From: Phenylobacterium sp. | Lineage (GTDB): Bacteria > Pseudomonadota > Alphaproteobacteria > Caulobacterales > Caulobacteraceae | DNA: 64,000 nucleotides | NCBI RefSeq assembly: GCF_004297125.1 | Contig: NZ_SCVD01000001.1 | Coordinates: 62,001 to 126,000 of the forward strand | Direction: 5' to 3' | Shown: positions 35,514 to 42,579 of the stretch, piece by piece | How the letters are laid out: each line of letters starts with the position of its first letter | Position numbering within the stretch: the first letter of the stretch is position 1 | The notes under the pieces: generated by a model | What the model was told of the DNA's origin: nothing | Seen by the model: the letters and a program-made list of their open reading frames with translations, nothing else | The model's database searches: none | Made by a program: the position numbers and the translations under genes

Positions 35514-36011
35514 TCATTTCTTCCGGAACTGGTCGAGCGAGACGATGGTGGCCTCGGCCGGCTTCGGCGGCGGTTCGTCCGCCTTGGCGCTGGGCGTCTT
35601 CGCCTCGGGCGCGGCCTTCGCCTCGGCCGGCGCTGCGGGCGGCGGCTCGAACTGCAGCAGGAACTGCACTGAGGGGTCGTAGAAGCGGGTGATCGCCGCA
35701 TAGGGGATCGACAGCCGCTTGGGCTGGCCGCCGAATTGCAGGGTCACCGAGAAGAAGGTCTCGCCGGGCGCCAGGTCCCAGTACTGGTGCTGCAGGACGA
35801 TGGTCATCTCGTCCGGGTATTTCGACAACAGGTCGACGGGCCCGGAGACCCCCGCCGCATCCGTCTTGAAGGTGATGTAGAAGTGGTGCGACCCGGGCAA
35901 CCCGTCGGGCGCCGCCGCCCGCTTCAGCGCAGCCTTGGCCACGCCCCGGAGCGCATCCTGCGCCAGGGCCTCGTAGTTCATCAGATCCTGGACCGGCGGA
36001 TCCTGGGCCAC
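35514..36011 (-). CDS. sspB: SspB-family ClpXP adaptor (SspB-alpha)
   Basis: 165 aa from the GTG at 36011 (MAQDPPVQDLMNYEALAQ), which matches the N-terminus I recall for Caulobacter SspB-alpha; the track start is far upstream and unsupported. The core SHHFYITFKTDAAGV-GPVDLLSKYPDEMTIVLQHQYWDLAPGETFFSVTLQFGGQPKRLSIPYAAITRFYDPSVQFLLQF is diagnostic. An acidic/Pro-rich linker and a short C-terminal ClpX-binding tail (IVSLDQFRKK) complete it. It binds ssrA-tagged proteins and delivers them to ClpXP. The ssrA gene lies directly upstream on the same strand. Confidence 0.92.
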   Translation of the reverse strand: MAQDPPVQDLMNYEALAQDALRGVAKAALKRAAAPDGLPGSHHFYITFKTDAAGVSGPVDLLSKYPDEMTIVLQHQYWDLAPGETFFSVTLQFGGQPKRLSIPYAAITRFYDPSVQFLLQFEPPPAAPAEAKAAPEAKTPSAKADEPPPKPAEATIVSLDQFRKK

Positions 36012-36085
36012 ACGCAATACTCCGAAGCGAAAAGTTCCCCTGGAAGGTAACGTTTGCCGGCCTGCGCGCAAGGTCGGATGGGGAA

Positions 36086-36116
36086 AGTGGGAAGCTTCTG
36101 TCGGCAGATGCCTCGG
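36086..36116 (-). repeat. Diverged copy of the ssrA terminator hairpin
   Basis: AGTGGGAAGCTTCTGTCGGC...GCCTC closely matches the segment at 36223-36253 (about four to five differences in the shared 27 bases). On the minus strand it forms GAGGC...GCTTC followed by CCACTTTCCCC, so it may act as a second terminator between ssrA and sspB. It appears to be a local duplication. Confidence 0.5.
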
Positions 36117-36225
36117 AGTCTCGGCGAAGTCGCGGGAGAGTTCTTCAACCCAGGGTAAAGTGCGGCCTTTGCTGGCCGGCTCTCCGGCCCCCGCAAGCGG
36201 CGGCGTCTTGGTCATGAAAGAAGGT

Positions 36226-36253
36226 GGGAGGCTTCTGTTGGCAGGCGCCTCCC
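36226..36253 (-). terminator. ssrA terminator hairpin
   Basis: On the minus strand GGGAGGC and GCCTCCC form a 7-bp stem with a 14-base loop, followed by ACCTTCTTTC. It lies just after the tmRNA coding piece and before sspB. The U-tract is imperfect. Confidence 0.6.
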
Positions 36254-36560
36254 GGGCCCCGCCTAAGGATCTGAACCCCTAGGACTTAGGTCGGAATTCT
36301 ACCGAACCGCATTACGCGGCGAGGCGGATTTCCTCAGCGAAGTTATCGTTCGCATTTAGTTTAAAACCCGGAACGGTGGGTCAGGCCGAGAGAAAGCAAC
36401 GCCTTTAGACGTCTGTCGATGCTGATCGGCCCCCCAAATTCCCCTCAAGAGTGGCCCGGCGAGAACCCGGAAGGAAATTTGGTGGAGCCGCCGGGAATCG
36501 CACCCGGGTCCAGTCCGCTTATTACACGCGCGTTTATCTCCATAGTCGGGCGAACCCGAC
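36254..36560 (-). ncRNA. ssrA: Two-piece (circularly permuted) tmRNA
   Basis: On the minus strand the acceptor piece comes first and ends GATTCCCGGCGGCTCCACCA at 36480, with a TpsiC-type stem-loop (CCGGG/CCCGG) and encoded CCA. A 46-base spacer with complementary ends (CCAAATT.. / ..AATTTGG) follows. The coding piece starts GGGGCCGATCAGC at 36433, and GGGGCCG pairs with CGGCTCC (one G-U) to rebuild the acceptor stem. The tag frame ANDNFAEEIRLAA-stop lies inside, so the full tag is A-ANDNFAEEIRLAA. This permuted order is characteristic of alphaproteobacteria. The outer ends are approximate. It rescues stalled ribosomes and tags the products for ClpXP. Confidence 0.95.
36312..36353 (-). other. 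tmRNA tag-peptide reading frame (ANDNFAEEIRLAA)
   Basis: The frame GCG AAC GAT AAC TTC GCT GAG GAA ATC CGC CTC GCC GCG TAA follows AAACTAAAT in the tmRNA coding piece. The start AANDNFAEE and the end LAA fit alphaproteobacterial tags; the IRL part differs from the Caulobacter tag (EEFAVAA) that I recall. LAA is the ClpX recognition end and the N-terminal AANDN part is the SspB-contact region. Confidence 0.9.
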
Positions 36561-36566
36561 GGTTCA

Positions 36567-36594
36567 CATATAGGCGGTCCGGGTCGAGAATCAA
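36567..36594 (-). promoter_or_regulatory. Likely ssrA promoter
   Basis: On the minus strand TTGATT and TATATG are separated by 16 bases and lie immediately upstream of the tmRNA acceptor piece. They resemble sigma-70 -35 and -10 boxes. The expected start is near 36560. Confidence 0.5.
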
Positions 36595-36776
36595 AGAACT
36601 GCGCGCAATGCCGCAGGACTTCGGCGCGGGGCGTTTTCGAGAGATTCCATTCGCGAAGCGCCGACGGCGGGCGGGTTTTCGCGGACGGCCACCTGGGTTT
36701 CGTGAGCGGACTCACGGGTTTGGCGGGCGTCCCGCTAGCCTCGGCGACATCGGATTTCACGCCAAGGAGTATTCCC

Positions 36777-37391
36777 ATGGGCAACCTGATCTACGCCGGC
36801 CGCGCGCTGGGCACGGACCTTCTTCCCACCCTCGTCTTCGCCGTCCTGGTGGCCCTGAAGGTCGACGTGGTCATGGCCACGGCGGCGTCGATCGCGCTGG
36901 GCGTGGCGCAGATCGCGTTCATGAAGGTGACCAAGCGAGACATCTCGCGGCTGCAGTGGGCCAGCCTGGCCCTGGTGCTGGTGTTCGGGACGGCCAGCAT
37001 CCTGGCGCACGACGCGCGGTTCCTGATGGCCAAGCCCACGATCGTCTACGCCATCGTCGGCGTGGTGATGCTCCAGAGGGGCTGGATGCTTCGCTACATG
37101 CCGCCGGCGGCCGAGGGCCATGGCGAGGGACCGATGATCGCGTTCGGCTATGTCTGGGCTGGCCTGATGTTCGTGACCGGCGCGGCCAATCTGGCCGTCG
37201 CGATCCTGGCGCCGGCGGTCTGGCCAGCGTTCCTGGCGATCTTCCCGCTGGTCTCGAAGATCGCGCTGTTCGCGATCCAGTTCGTCACCGTCCGCCACCT
37301 GGCGATCCGGTCAGCGCGGGCGTCGGGGGCGACGGACGAGCAGATCCGGGCGCGGATGGCGCAGATGGCGGCCGGGAGTCGGGCGGCGTAG
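36777..37391 (+). CDS. YciB-like / septation protein A family inner membrane protein
   Basis: 204 aa from the ATG at 36777, preceded by AAGGAGTATTCCC; the longer ORF start at 36702 lacks a ribosome-binding site. Five hydrophobic segments are visible (LLPTLVFAVLVALKV; VVMATAASIALGVAQIAFM; LQWASLALVLVFGTASILA; PTIVYAIVGVVMLQRGWMLRYMPP; FGYVWAGLMFVTGAANLAVA). The hydrophobic spacing and the W-x-x-L-x-L-x-L-V-F-G pattern resemble YciB/IspZ intracellular septation proteins. A role in envelope or septum upkeep is from family. Its last 107 bp overlap the convergent hypothetical gene. Confidence 0.72.
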   Translation: MGNLIYAGRALGTDLLPTLVFAVLVALKVDVVMATAASIALGVAQIAFMKVTKRDISRLQWASLALVLVFGTASILAHDARFLMAKPTIVYAIVGVVMLQRGWMLRYMPPAAEGHGEGPMIAFGYVWAGLMFVTGAANLAVAILAPAVWPAFLAIFPLVSKIALFAIQFVTVRHLAIRSARASGATDEQIRARMAQMAAGSRAA

Positions 37392-38313
37392 CCTCGGGTT
37401 CAACTTCGGGGCGGGGTGCGGCCTCGGCCCCCGGCGGCGGTGCGCGGGCGTCCGGATTGACCTTCAGGCGCCCGCCGCCCGCCATCAGGTCTCGATAGGC
37501 GCCCCTGGCGTTGGCGAAGTTCGCGCCGCCGGGGAAGATCACGTCGAAGCGGGCGTCGTGGCCCAGGGCCGCGCCCAGCACCGCCTCCAGCACCTCGGCG
37601 GCCTCGCCCACCTCGGCGGGGTCGCAGGCCCGGTGCAGGGTGATTGTCCGCCCGGGCGTCGCCAGGGTCAGGTCGTAGAAGGTGCCTTCTAGGCAGAGGG
37701 CGTCGGCGGCGTCCGGCTCCACCACGCGGACATCGCGCGGCGACCTCCACAGCGGCAGGTCGCGCAGGCCCAGGAACCGCGGCGCAGACCCCGCCGGCAG
37801 CTTGTCGTCGAACCCCATCCGCCGGCCGATCACCGCTTCGCAGCAGGCCAGGCCGGCGCGGCCCTGCACGAACACCTCGCCGTCGCCGCGGACCGTGATT
37901 CGGGTCACGCTCTGGCGCACGCTGTTGGCGGGCCGGGTCCACAGCTCCAGGATCATCTCGTCGCCCCGCAGCAGCTGCCATTGCAGCGGCATCAGGCCCC
38001 AGAGTCGGTACGTGGACGGCGCCACGCCATTATCCGGGGACGCCAGCTTCTCGCCCCGGCGCATACGGCGGCCTCCCAGCGGGTCGGCGGCCTCGGACGC
38101 CTTCGGCCGCTTGTCGTCCCACCAGCTTTTCGGCTCGGGCGGCGGGAACGGCCATATCTCGGCCTCGGCGGGGGGCGTGCCGGGCGGCGGCCCGATCACC
38201 GTGGGCTTCGCCTTCTTGCCGGGGATCGGGATGATCAGCGGCAACTGCGCGGACGCAGGCGCGGCCAGGCCGAGCGCGATCAGGACGGCGAGGGTGGCGC
38301 GTATCGACAACAC
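37285..38313 (-). CDS. Secreted hypothetical protein with Pro-rich C-terminal tail
   Basis: 342 aa. A signal peptide (LSIRATLAVLIALGLAAPASA, cleavage near 22) precedes a Pro-rich linker, then a domain (about residues 85-290) with paired Cys (LACCEAVIG; ALCLEGTFYDLTLATPGRTITLHRACDP). The final 60 residues are low-complexity Pro/Ala/Gly-rich. I do not recognise the family. The last 107 bp overlap the 3' end of the convergent yciB-like gene, so the tail may be a stop-codon-loss extension. Confidence 0.65.
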   Translation of the reverse strand: MLSIRATLAVLIALGLAAPASAQLPLIIPIPGKKAKPTVIGPPPGTPPAEAEIWPFPPPEPKSWWDDKRPKASEAADPLGGRRMRRGEKLASPDNGVAPSTYRLWGLMPLQWQLLRGDEMILELWTRPANSVRQSVTRITVRGDGEVFVQGRAGLACCEAVIGRRMGFDDKLPAGSAPRFLGLRDLPLWRSPRDVRVVEPDAADALCLEGTFYDLTLATPGRTITLHRACDPAEVGEAAEVLEAVLGAALGHDARFDVIFPGGANFANARGAYRDLMAGGGRLKVNPDARAPPPGAEAAPRPEVEPEATPPDSRPPSAPSAPGSARPSPPTPALTGSPGGGR

Positions 38314-38354
38314 GCCATGAAAGAGGCCGGGCGGCGCGGTTGTTCCCGCCCGCC

Positions 38355-38903
38355 TTAGAAGACTTCGACGCCCCGCTGTAGCGAGAGCACGCCGGTGCGG
38401 GACACCTCGACCAGGCCCAGGCCGCGCATCAGGTCCACGTACTTGTCGATCTTGGACGAGGCGCCGGTCAGTTCGAACACGAAGCTCTCATGGGTGGTGT
38501 CGACCACCTTCGCGCGGAAGATGTCCGAGACCCTCAGCGCCTCGACCCGCTCGGCGCCCGTGCCGCGCACCTTGACCAGGGCCAGTTCGCGCTCGATGCC
38601 GTTGGGATCCCTGGTCACGTCCTGCACATGCCGGGTGGAGACCATCTTCTGGAGCTGGGCCTCGATCTGGCTCAGCACCTGGGGCGTGCCGCGCGTGACG
38701 ATGGTGATCCGGCTGGTGTGGTTGCTGCCGTCGGTCTCGGCGACCGTCAGGCTGTCGATGTTGTAGCCGCGCGCCGCGAAGAGGCCGACCACCCGGTGCA
38801 GCACCCCAGGCTCGTTATCCACCAGCACGGCGAACGTGGCGCGGCTCTCCTCCTGCTCGGCGTGCGCAAGGTCGTAGACAGAGGCGGGCTGGGTGTCGGT
38901 CAT
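38355..38903 (-). CDS. ilvN: Acetolactate synthase small (regulatory) subunit
   Basis: 182 aa from [11 protein letters not shown]. The N-terminal ACT domain is [45 protein letters not shown] (about residues 22-70), followed by [19 protein letters not shown] and a second C-terminal regulatory domain. It binds valine/isoleucine and stimulates IlvB in branched-chain amino acid synthesis. The large-subunit gene lies on the same strand but about 4.5 kb upstream rather than adjacent. ilvH is an equivalent name. Confidence 0.95.
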   Translation of the reverse strand: [182 protein letters not shown]

Positions 38904-39032
38904 CGGGCGGTTCCTGAGCGGTGCGCAGGAGGTGTCACAGGACGCGCCCGCCCGCAACTCGCACGGCTGTTGCCAGCACGCTGTCACCATCGAAGCCTAG
39001 GGTTCTCGCCTGGCATCGCAAGGAGACACCCC

Positions 39033-39392
39033 ATGCCCACCACCCAAGAGGTCGCACAGGACCTGGTCGCCATGCTGAAGCGGGGAGAGTTCGACGCTTC
39101 CGGCGAGAAGTACTGGGCTGACGACGTCGTCAGCCTGGAGGCGATGGAGGGCGACATGGCCCGGATCCAGGGCAAGGCCGGCGTTCGCGCCAAGGGCGAG
39201 TGGTGGGCCGCCAACCACGAGGTCCACGAAAGCGTGGTCGAGGGCCCATACGTCAACGGCGACCAGTTCGTGGTGCGGTTCAAGATGGACCTGACGCCCA
39301 AGGGCGGTGAGCGCACGACCTTCGACGAGGTCGGCGTCTACACGATCAAGGACGGCAAGATCGCCGAAGAGCGGTTCTTCTACGGCGGATGA
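39033..39392 (+). CDS. SnoaL/NTF2-like small protein
   Basis: 119 aa from the ATG at 39033, preceded by AGGAGACACCCC. A cone-shaped NTF2-like fold is suggested by EVAQDLVAMLKRGEFDASGEKYWADDVVSLE, a middle IQGKAGVRAKGEWWAANHEVHESVVEGPYVNGDQFVVRFKMDL and a C-terminal FDEVGVYTIKDGKIAEERFFYG. Such proteins are small enzymes or ligand-binding proteins and the role is not assigned. It opens a cluster of small plus-strand genes between ilvN and ilvB. Confidence 0.75.
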   Translation: MPTTQEVAQDLVAMLKRGEFDASGEKYWADDVVSLEAMEGDMARIQGKAGVRAKGEWWAANHEVHESVVEGPYVNGDQFVVRFKMDLTPKGGERTTFDEVGVYTIKDGKIAEERFFYGG

Positions 39393-39406
39393 CTATTGGC
39401 GTTGCG

Positions 39407-39428
39407 CGGCGGCCACAGCCGGCCGCCG
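39407..39428 (+). terminator. GC hairpin after SnoaL-like gene
   Basis: CGGCGGCC and GGCCGCCG form a perfect 8-bp stem with a 6-base loop, 14 bases after the SnoaL-like stop. There is no U-tract, so termination would be weak or Rho-assisted. The 264-bp gap that follows, up to the next gene, also holds a TAACGCGTTA palindrome (39436-39445) and a doubtful 32-codon ORF at about 39512. Confidence 0.4.
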
Positions 39429-39656
39429 TCTCGCATAACGCGTTAACCTATGCCTTGCGGCGCGCCGGGTTCCCGTGGGACACGACGCGCCTTCTCGAAC
39501 GAGAGCCACGCATGACGACGCACAATCACACGCAAGGAACGGGACGCCCCTGGGCGGACCTGCGCGTGCGCGTCGGCTCTGAGCCGGACGCGCCGATCCA
39601 ACGACGCTGACCGCGCTGTGCTCCCTGGGATCACGGCGCATCCCTCGGAGCCTAAG

Positions 39657-40676
39657 ATGTTCAAGCTGTTCTCGGGCGTGGTCCCGGTCCCGGCGCGGAC
39701 CGAACCTACCGCCCTCCTCAAACTGGTGGCGGGCGATTTCGCCCCGGACGTGGCCCGGCTGTGGCCCGATCCTCACACCGCGTTCCTGACCGCGCCCTCG
39801 GCGCGGCGCCATCTCGTGTGCCTGGCCCTCGCCGTCGAGCGGGATCTGGCCGCTGTGGCCGAGACGGTCCTGCGCGGCCGGCTGCGTGAGGCTATCTGCA
39901 TTGCGCTGGACCGTTCGCCGCCGGGGCTGGAGCGGGCGCTGGGCCGGCTGGGCGAAACCGCCTGGACGGCCGAGGCCTACCGCAGGCTGGTCGAACTGCT
40001 GGCCGACCCGAAGGCGGCGAAGCTGCTGCGCCACGCCGAGGCCATCGACGCGGGCGCGGTCGCGCGCCTGGGCCGGCTGCCCGGCCCCCTGCGCCGGTCG
40101 CTGGCGCTGGCCGCCCTGATCACCGACGACGCGGCGGCTGCGGTCGCCGAGGCCGCCGCGGCCATCGCCTGCCGCTCGGGCGCGGACGCCGCGGAGGCCG
40201 CCGCGACCCGTTGGGCCGGGGCCGAGACCGAAGCCGCGCTGTTCGAGGCGGTTCGCGAGGACCTCTATCCCGAGCCGCCGCCGCCGCCGTTCGAGGGCAC
40301 GCCGAGGCTGCGGCCCTTGACCACCAAGGCGGCCATGCGCGACGCGGCCCGCCGCTACGACAACTGCCTGGCGACGCGGGTGGCCCACGCCGTGAGCGGC
40401 TTCTCGGCCTACTACGAGTGGACCGGCAACCCCGGCGCCATCGTGGAGATCGGACGCGACGCCATCTTCGGCTGGCGGCTGGAGGAGGCGAAGGGGCCTA
40501 ACAACGCCGCCATCGACAAGGACTCGCGGGCGTCGCTGATCGCGGAACTCGCCGCGATGGGGGTCCATGTCGGCCGCAGCGGCTGGCAGCTCGAGCGCGC
40601 GCTTTGCCGCGACGTGGGGCGAGGCTGGCGGCTCCCTTCCGTCGCCGAAGACCTCGTCGAGGTGTTTGGCGTCTGA
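39657..40676 (+). CDS. Hypothetical protein with PcfJ-like C-terminal region
   Basis: 339 aa from the ATG at 39657, eight bases after GGAG. The N-terminal two thirds is Ala/Leu/Arg-rich and helical. The C-terminal part DAARRYDNCLATRVAHAVSGFSAYYEWTGNPGAIVEIGRDAIFGWRLEEAKGPNN resembles the PcfJ-like pattern (a Cys after a helix, then a beta hairpin and a conserved G-x-N-N end). No enzymatic motif is evident. The family match is tentative and from memory. It sits upstream of a DUF6665-like gene. Confidence 0.6.
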   Translation: MFKLFSGVVPVPARTEPTALLKLVAGDFAPDVARLWPDPHTAFLTAPSARRHLVCLALAVERDLAAVAETVLRGRLREAICIALDRSPPGLERALGRLGETAWTAEAYRRLVELLADPKAAKLLRHAEAIDAGAVARLGRLPGPLRRSLALAALITDDAAAAVAEAAAAIACRSGADAAEAAATRWAGAETEAALFEAVREDLYPEPPPPPFEGTPRLRPLTTKAAMRDAARRYDNCLATRVAHAVSGFSAYYEWTGNPGAIVEIGRDAIFGWRLEEAKGPNNAAIDKDSRASLIAELAAMGVHVGRSGWQLERALCRDVGRGWRLPSVAEDLVEVFGV

Positions 40677-40713
40677 TCGGACCGCGCCCCCGCGCCGGGT
40701 AGGGCCCTTGCGC

Positions 40714-40752
40714 CGAGGACATCGGGAGCCAAGATGGTTGCCGATGTCCTCG
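40714..40752 (+). promoter_or_regulatory. 12-bp inverted repeat burying the DUF6665-like start codon
   Basis: CGAGGACATCGG (40714-40725) and CCGATGTCCTCG (40741-40752) are perfect complements with a 15-base loop. The right arm contains the ATG at 40744. A GGGAG ribosome-binding site and an out-of-frame ATG (40734) lie at the left arm's edge and in the loop. In RNA this would fold into a strong hairpin over the start region. Confidence 0.5.
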
Positions 40753-41058
40753 TTCCGCCCGCCGCAGAATCTGTCCGCACGGCTCAAGTTCGAGACCGCC
40801 GAGGGCGTGCTCCACTACGAGCTGATGGAGGAACAGGCCCACGCGCTGGGGCGGGCCGGCCGCAAGGTCGAGGCGGCGCTGGCCGCGCTGCGCGACCACC
40901 CCGGCGGGGAGGGGCGGGCCGAAGCCCTGAGGGCGGCGGCAGACGCCGTGTGGGGCTACTTCGTCCAGCGTGAGGTGATGGGCCTGCGCAACCGGGCCGA
41001 CGTCATCGCCCAGTACGGCATCCCACGCGAGGTCCTGGTCCGGCTGGGCGCGCGCTGA
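40744..41058 (+). CDS. DUF6665-like protein, copy A
   Basis: 104 aa from MSSFRPPQNLSARLKF. The TTG at 40738 is an alternative start, and the best-spaced ribosome-binding site actually serves an out-of-frame ATG at 40734. The body HYELMEEQAHALGRAGRKVEAALAALRDH and end AVWGYFVQREVMGLRNRADVIAQYGIPREVLVRLG are all-helical and match the later gene at 41740. I associate the pattern with DUF6665, function unknown. The start codon is inside a 12-bp inverted repeat. Confidence 0.7.
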   Translation: MSSFRPPQNLSARLKFETAEGVLHYELMEEQAHALGRAGRKVEAALAALRDHPGGEGRAEALRAAADAVWGYFVQREVMGLRNRADVIAQYGIPREVLVRLGAR

Positions 41059-41129
41059 CTCCGATTTCGATTGGCCTCCGTAGGGGCGCCCGCGCATGGT
41101 CACGGCCGTCGGACGAAGGGGCCCGGACC

Positions 41130-41651
41130 ATGGCGATTTCACTCTACGACGTCAGCGTCGCATCGTTCCTGCAGGTGCTGGGCGCCGTGCAGGGGTTCCT
41201 TGGAAAAGGCCTCGCCCACTGCAGGGAGACGGGCCTCGATCCGGAGAGCATCGTCGGCGCCCGGCTGCACGACGACATGCTGCCGTTCCGCTTCCAGATC
41301 GCCTCGGTGGCGCACCACTCCCGCGGGGCGCTGGAAGGCGCGAAGGCCGGCCATTTCGCGCCGCCCGGGGCCGTCGGCGAGCTGGACTACGCCGGGCTGC
41401 AGGCCCTGGTGGCCGACGCCCGGGCCCAGCTCCAGACCCTGACCCGTGACGAGGTCAATTCGCTGGAGGGCGGCGAGGTGCTTTTCCGGATCGGCTCGCG
41501 CGAGATGCCGTTCACGGTGGAGAACTTCCTGATGTCGTTCTCGATCCCGAACCTGCATTTCCACGCCACCACGGCCTACGACATCCTGCGCCAGGCCGGC
41601 GCGCCGCTGGGCAAGCGCGACTACATGGGCCAGCTGCGGCTGAAGGCTTAG
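41130..41651 (+). CDS. DUF1993 family protein
   Basis: 173 aa. The start SLYDVSVASFLQVLGAVQGFLGKGLAHCRETGLDPESIVGARLHDDMLPFRFQIASVAHHSRGALEG is characteristic of DUF1993 (a DinB-like four-helix fold), and the C-terminus NFLMSFSIPNLHFHATTAYDILRQAGAPLGKRDYMG contains the HFH pair. No catalytic role is known. It sits between the two DUF6665-like copies on the same strand. Confidence 0.82.
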   Translation: MAISLYDVSVASFLQVLGAVQGFLGKGLAHCRETGLDPESIVGARLHDDMLPFRFQIASVAHHSRGALEGAKAGHFAPPGAVGELDYAGLQALVADARAQLQTLTRDEVNSLEGGEVLFRIGSREMPFTVENFLMSFSIPNLHFHATTAYDILRQAGAPLGKRDYMGQLRLKA

Positions 41652-41739
41652 CGGTCACAACTCCGGGAACGGGGCGCCGGCCCGCGGCATTGGTGTTAAG
41701 GTGGAGGTCTTGGGGGTCATCGAGAACCCGGGAGGCGGC

Positions 41740-42069
41740 ATGTCCGCACTCAGATTGCCTCAACACCTCGCCGAGCCGGCCCACGTGGACACCGGCGAGG
41801 CCAACTTGAGGTTCGACCTGCTGGAAGAGATCGACAGCGCCGTCGGGCACACCGAACGGGATGTCGAGCGAACATTGCGGGCGTTGCGCGCCCACGACGG
41901 CGACCAGCGCGATCCGGAGGAACGCCAGGCCCTGCTGGACGCCGCGGTCGAAGCCGTCTGGCGACTGGTTGTGCAGCACGAGGCCGGCGACCTGACGGAC
42001 CACCGCGAGTTGATCGAGCGCTATCGGATCCCGGCCGAGGTGATGTCCCGCATAGGGGCGTCCCGCTAG
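41740..42069 (+). CDS. DUF6665-like protein, copy B
   Basis: 109 aa from the ATG at 41740, preceded by GGGAGGCGGC; the GTG at 41701 is unlikely. LRFDLLEEIDSAVGHTERDVERTLRALRAHDGDQ...EAVWRLVVQHEAGDLTDHRELIERYRIPAEVMSRIG aligns along its length with copy A (40744). The two are paralogues separated by the DUF1993 gene. Function unknown. The stop overlaps convergent ybaK by four bases. Confidence 0.68.
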   Translation: MSALRLPQHLAEPAHVDTGEANLRFDLLEEIDSAVGHTERDVERTLRALRAHDGDQRDPEERQALLDAAVEAVWRLVVQHEAGDLTDHRELIERYRIPAEVMSRIGASR

Positions 42070-42536
42070 CTGATCGCCGCCACCTTCGCGCCCAGCACGC
42101 GCACCAGGTCGGCGGGGACAAGCCGCGCCTGCAGGCCGCGCTGGCCGGCGTTGACGAAGGCTTCCGGCAGGGCGGCGGCGTCCGCGTCGACCACCGTTGG
42201 CGCGGCGCGCTTCTGGCCGAACGGGCTGACGCCACCCACGCGGTAGCCGGTCAGCCGCTCGGCGTCGGCCGGCTTCATCATTTCCGCCGTCTTCGCGCCC
42301 AGGGCGGCGGCCAGCTTCTTCATGGAGACCTCGCGGTCCGAGGCCAGGACGACGCAGGCGGGCTTGCCGTCGGCCTTGACCATGAGGGTCTTCAGCACCT
42401 CGCCCGGCGCGACGCCCAGGGCCTCGGCCGCCTGCAATCCCACGCGCTCGGCGCCCGGGTCGTAGTCGTAGGTCGCGAGCCGATAGGCGACGCCGGCTCT
42501 GTCGAGGGCGAGGGTGGCGGGTGTCGTTCGACTCAT
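42066..42536 (-). CDS. ybaK: YbaK family Cys-tRNA(Pro)/Cys-tRNA(Cys) deacylase
   Basis: 156 aa. The YbaK/ProRS-editing fold is seen in AAEALGVAPGEVLKTLMVKADGKPACVVLASDREVSMKKLAAALGAKTAEMMKPADAERLTGYRVGGVSPFGQKRAAPTVVDADAAALPEAFVNAGQRGLQARLVPADLVRVLGA. The catalytic Lys (VKADGK) and GGVSP-x-G motif are present. It clears misacylated Cys-tRNA(Pro). It lies 43 bp after the VOC gene on the minus strand. Confidence 0.92.
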   Translation of the reverse strand: MSRTTPATLALDRAGVAYRLATYDYDPGAERVGLQAAEALGVAPGEVLKTLMVKADGKPACVVLASDREVSMKKLAAALGAKTAEMMKPADAERLTGYRVGGVSPFGQKRAAPTVVDADAAALPEAFVNAGQRGLQARLVPADLVRVLGAKVAAIS

Positions 42537-42579
42537 CGGCGACGTTCTAGGCTCTTCGAGGCTTCCCGCCGAGCAGGCC

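Noticed and set aside
36356-36784. 142-aa minus-strand ORF across the ssrA gene and yciB start
   Set aside because: It covers the tmRNA acceptor piece and promoter, so it is not coding.
39512-39610. 32-codon ORF MTTHNHTQGTGRPW
   Set aside because: No ribosome-binding site and no recognisable family; too short to support.
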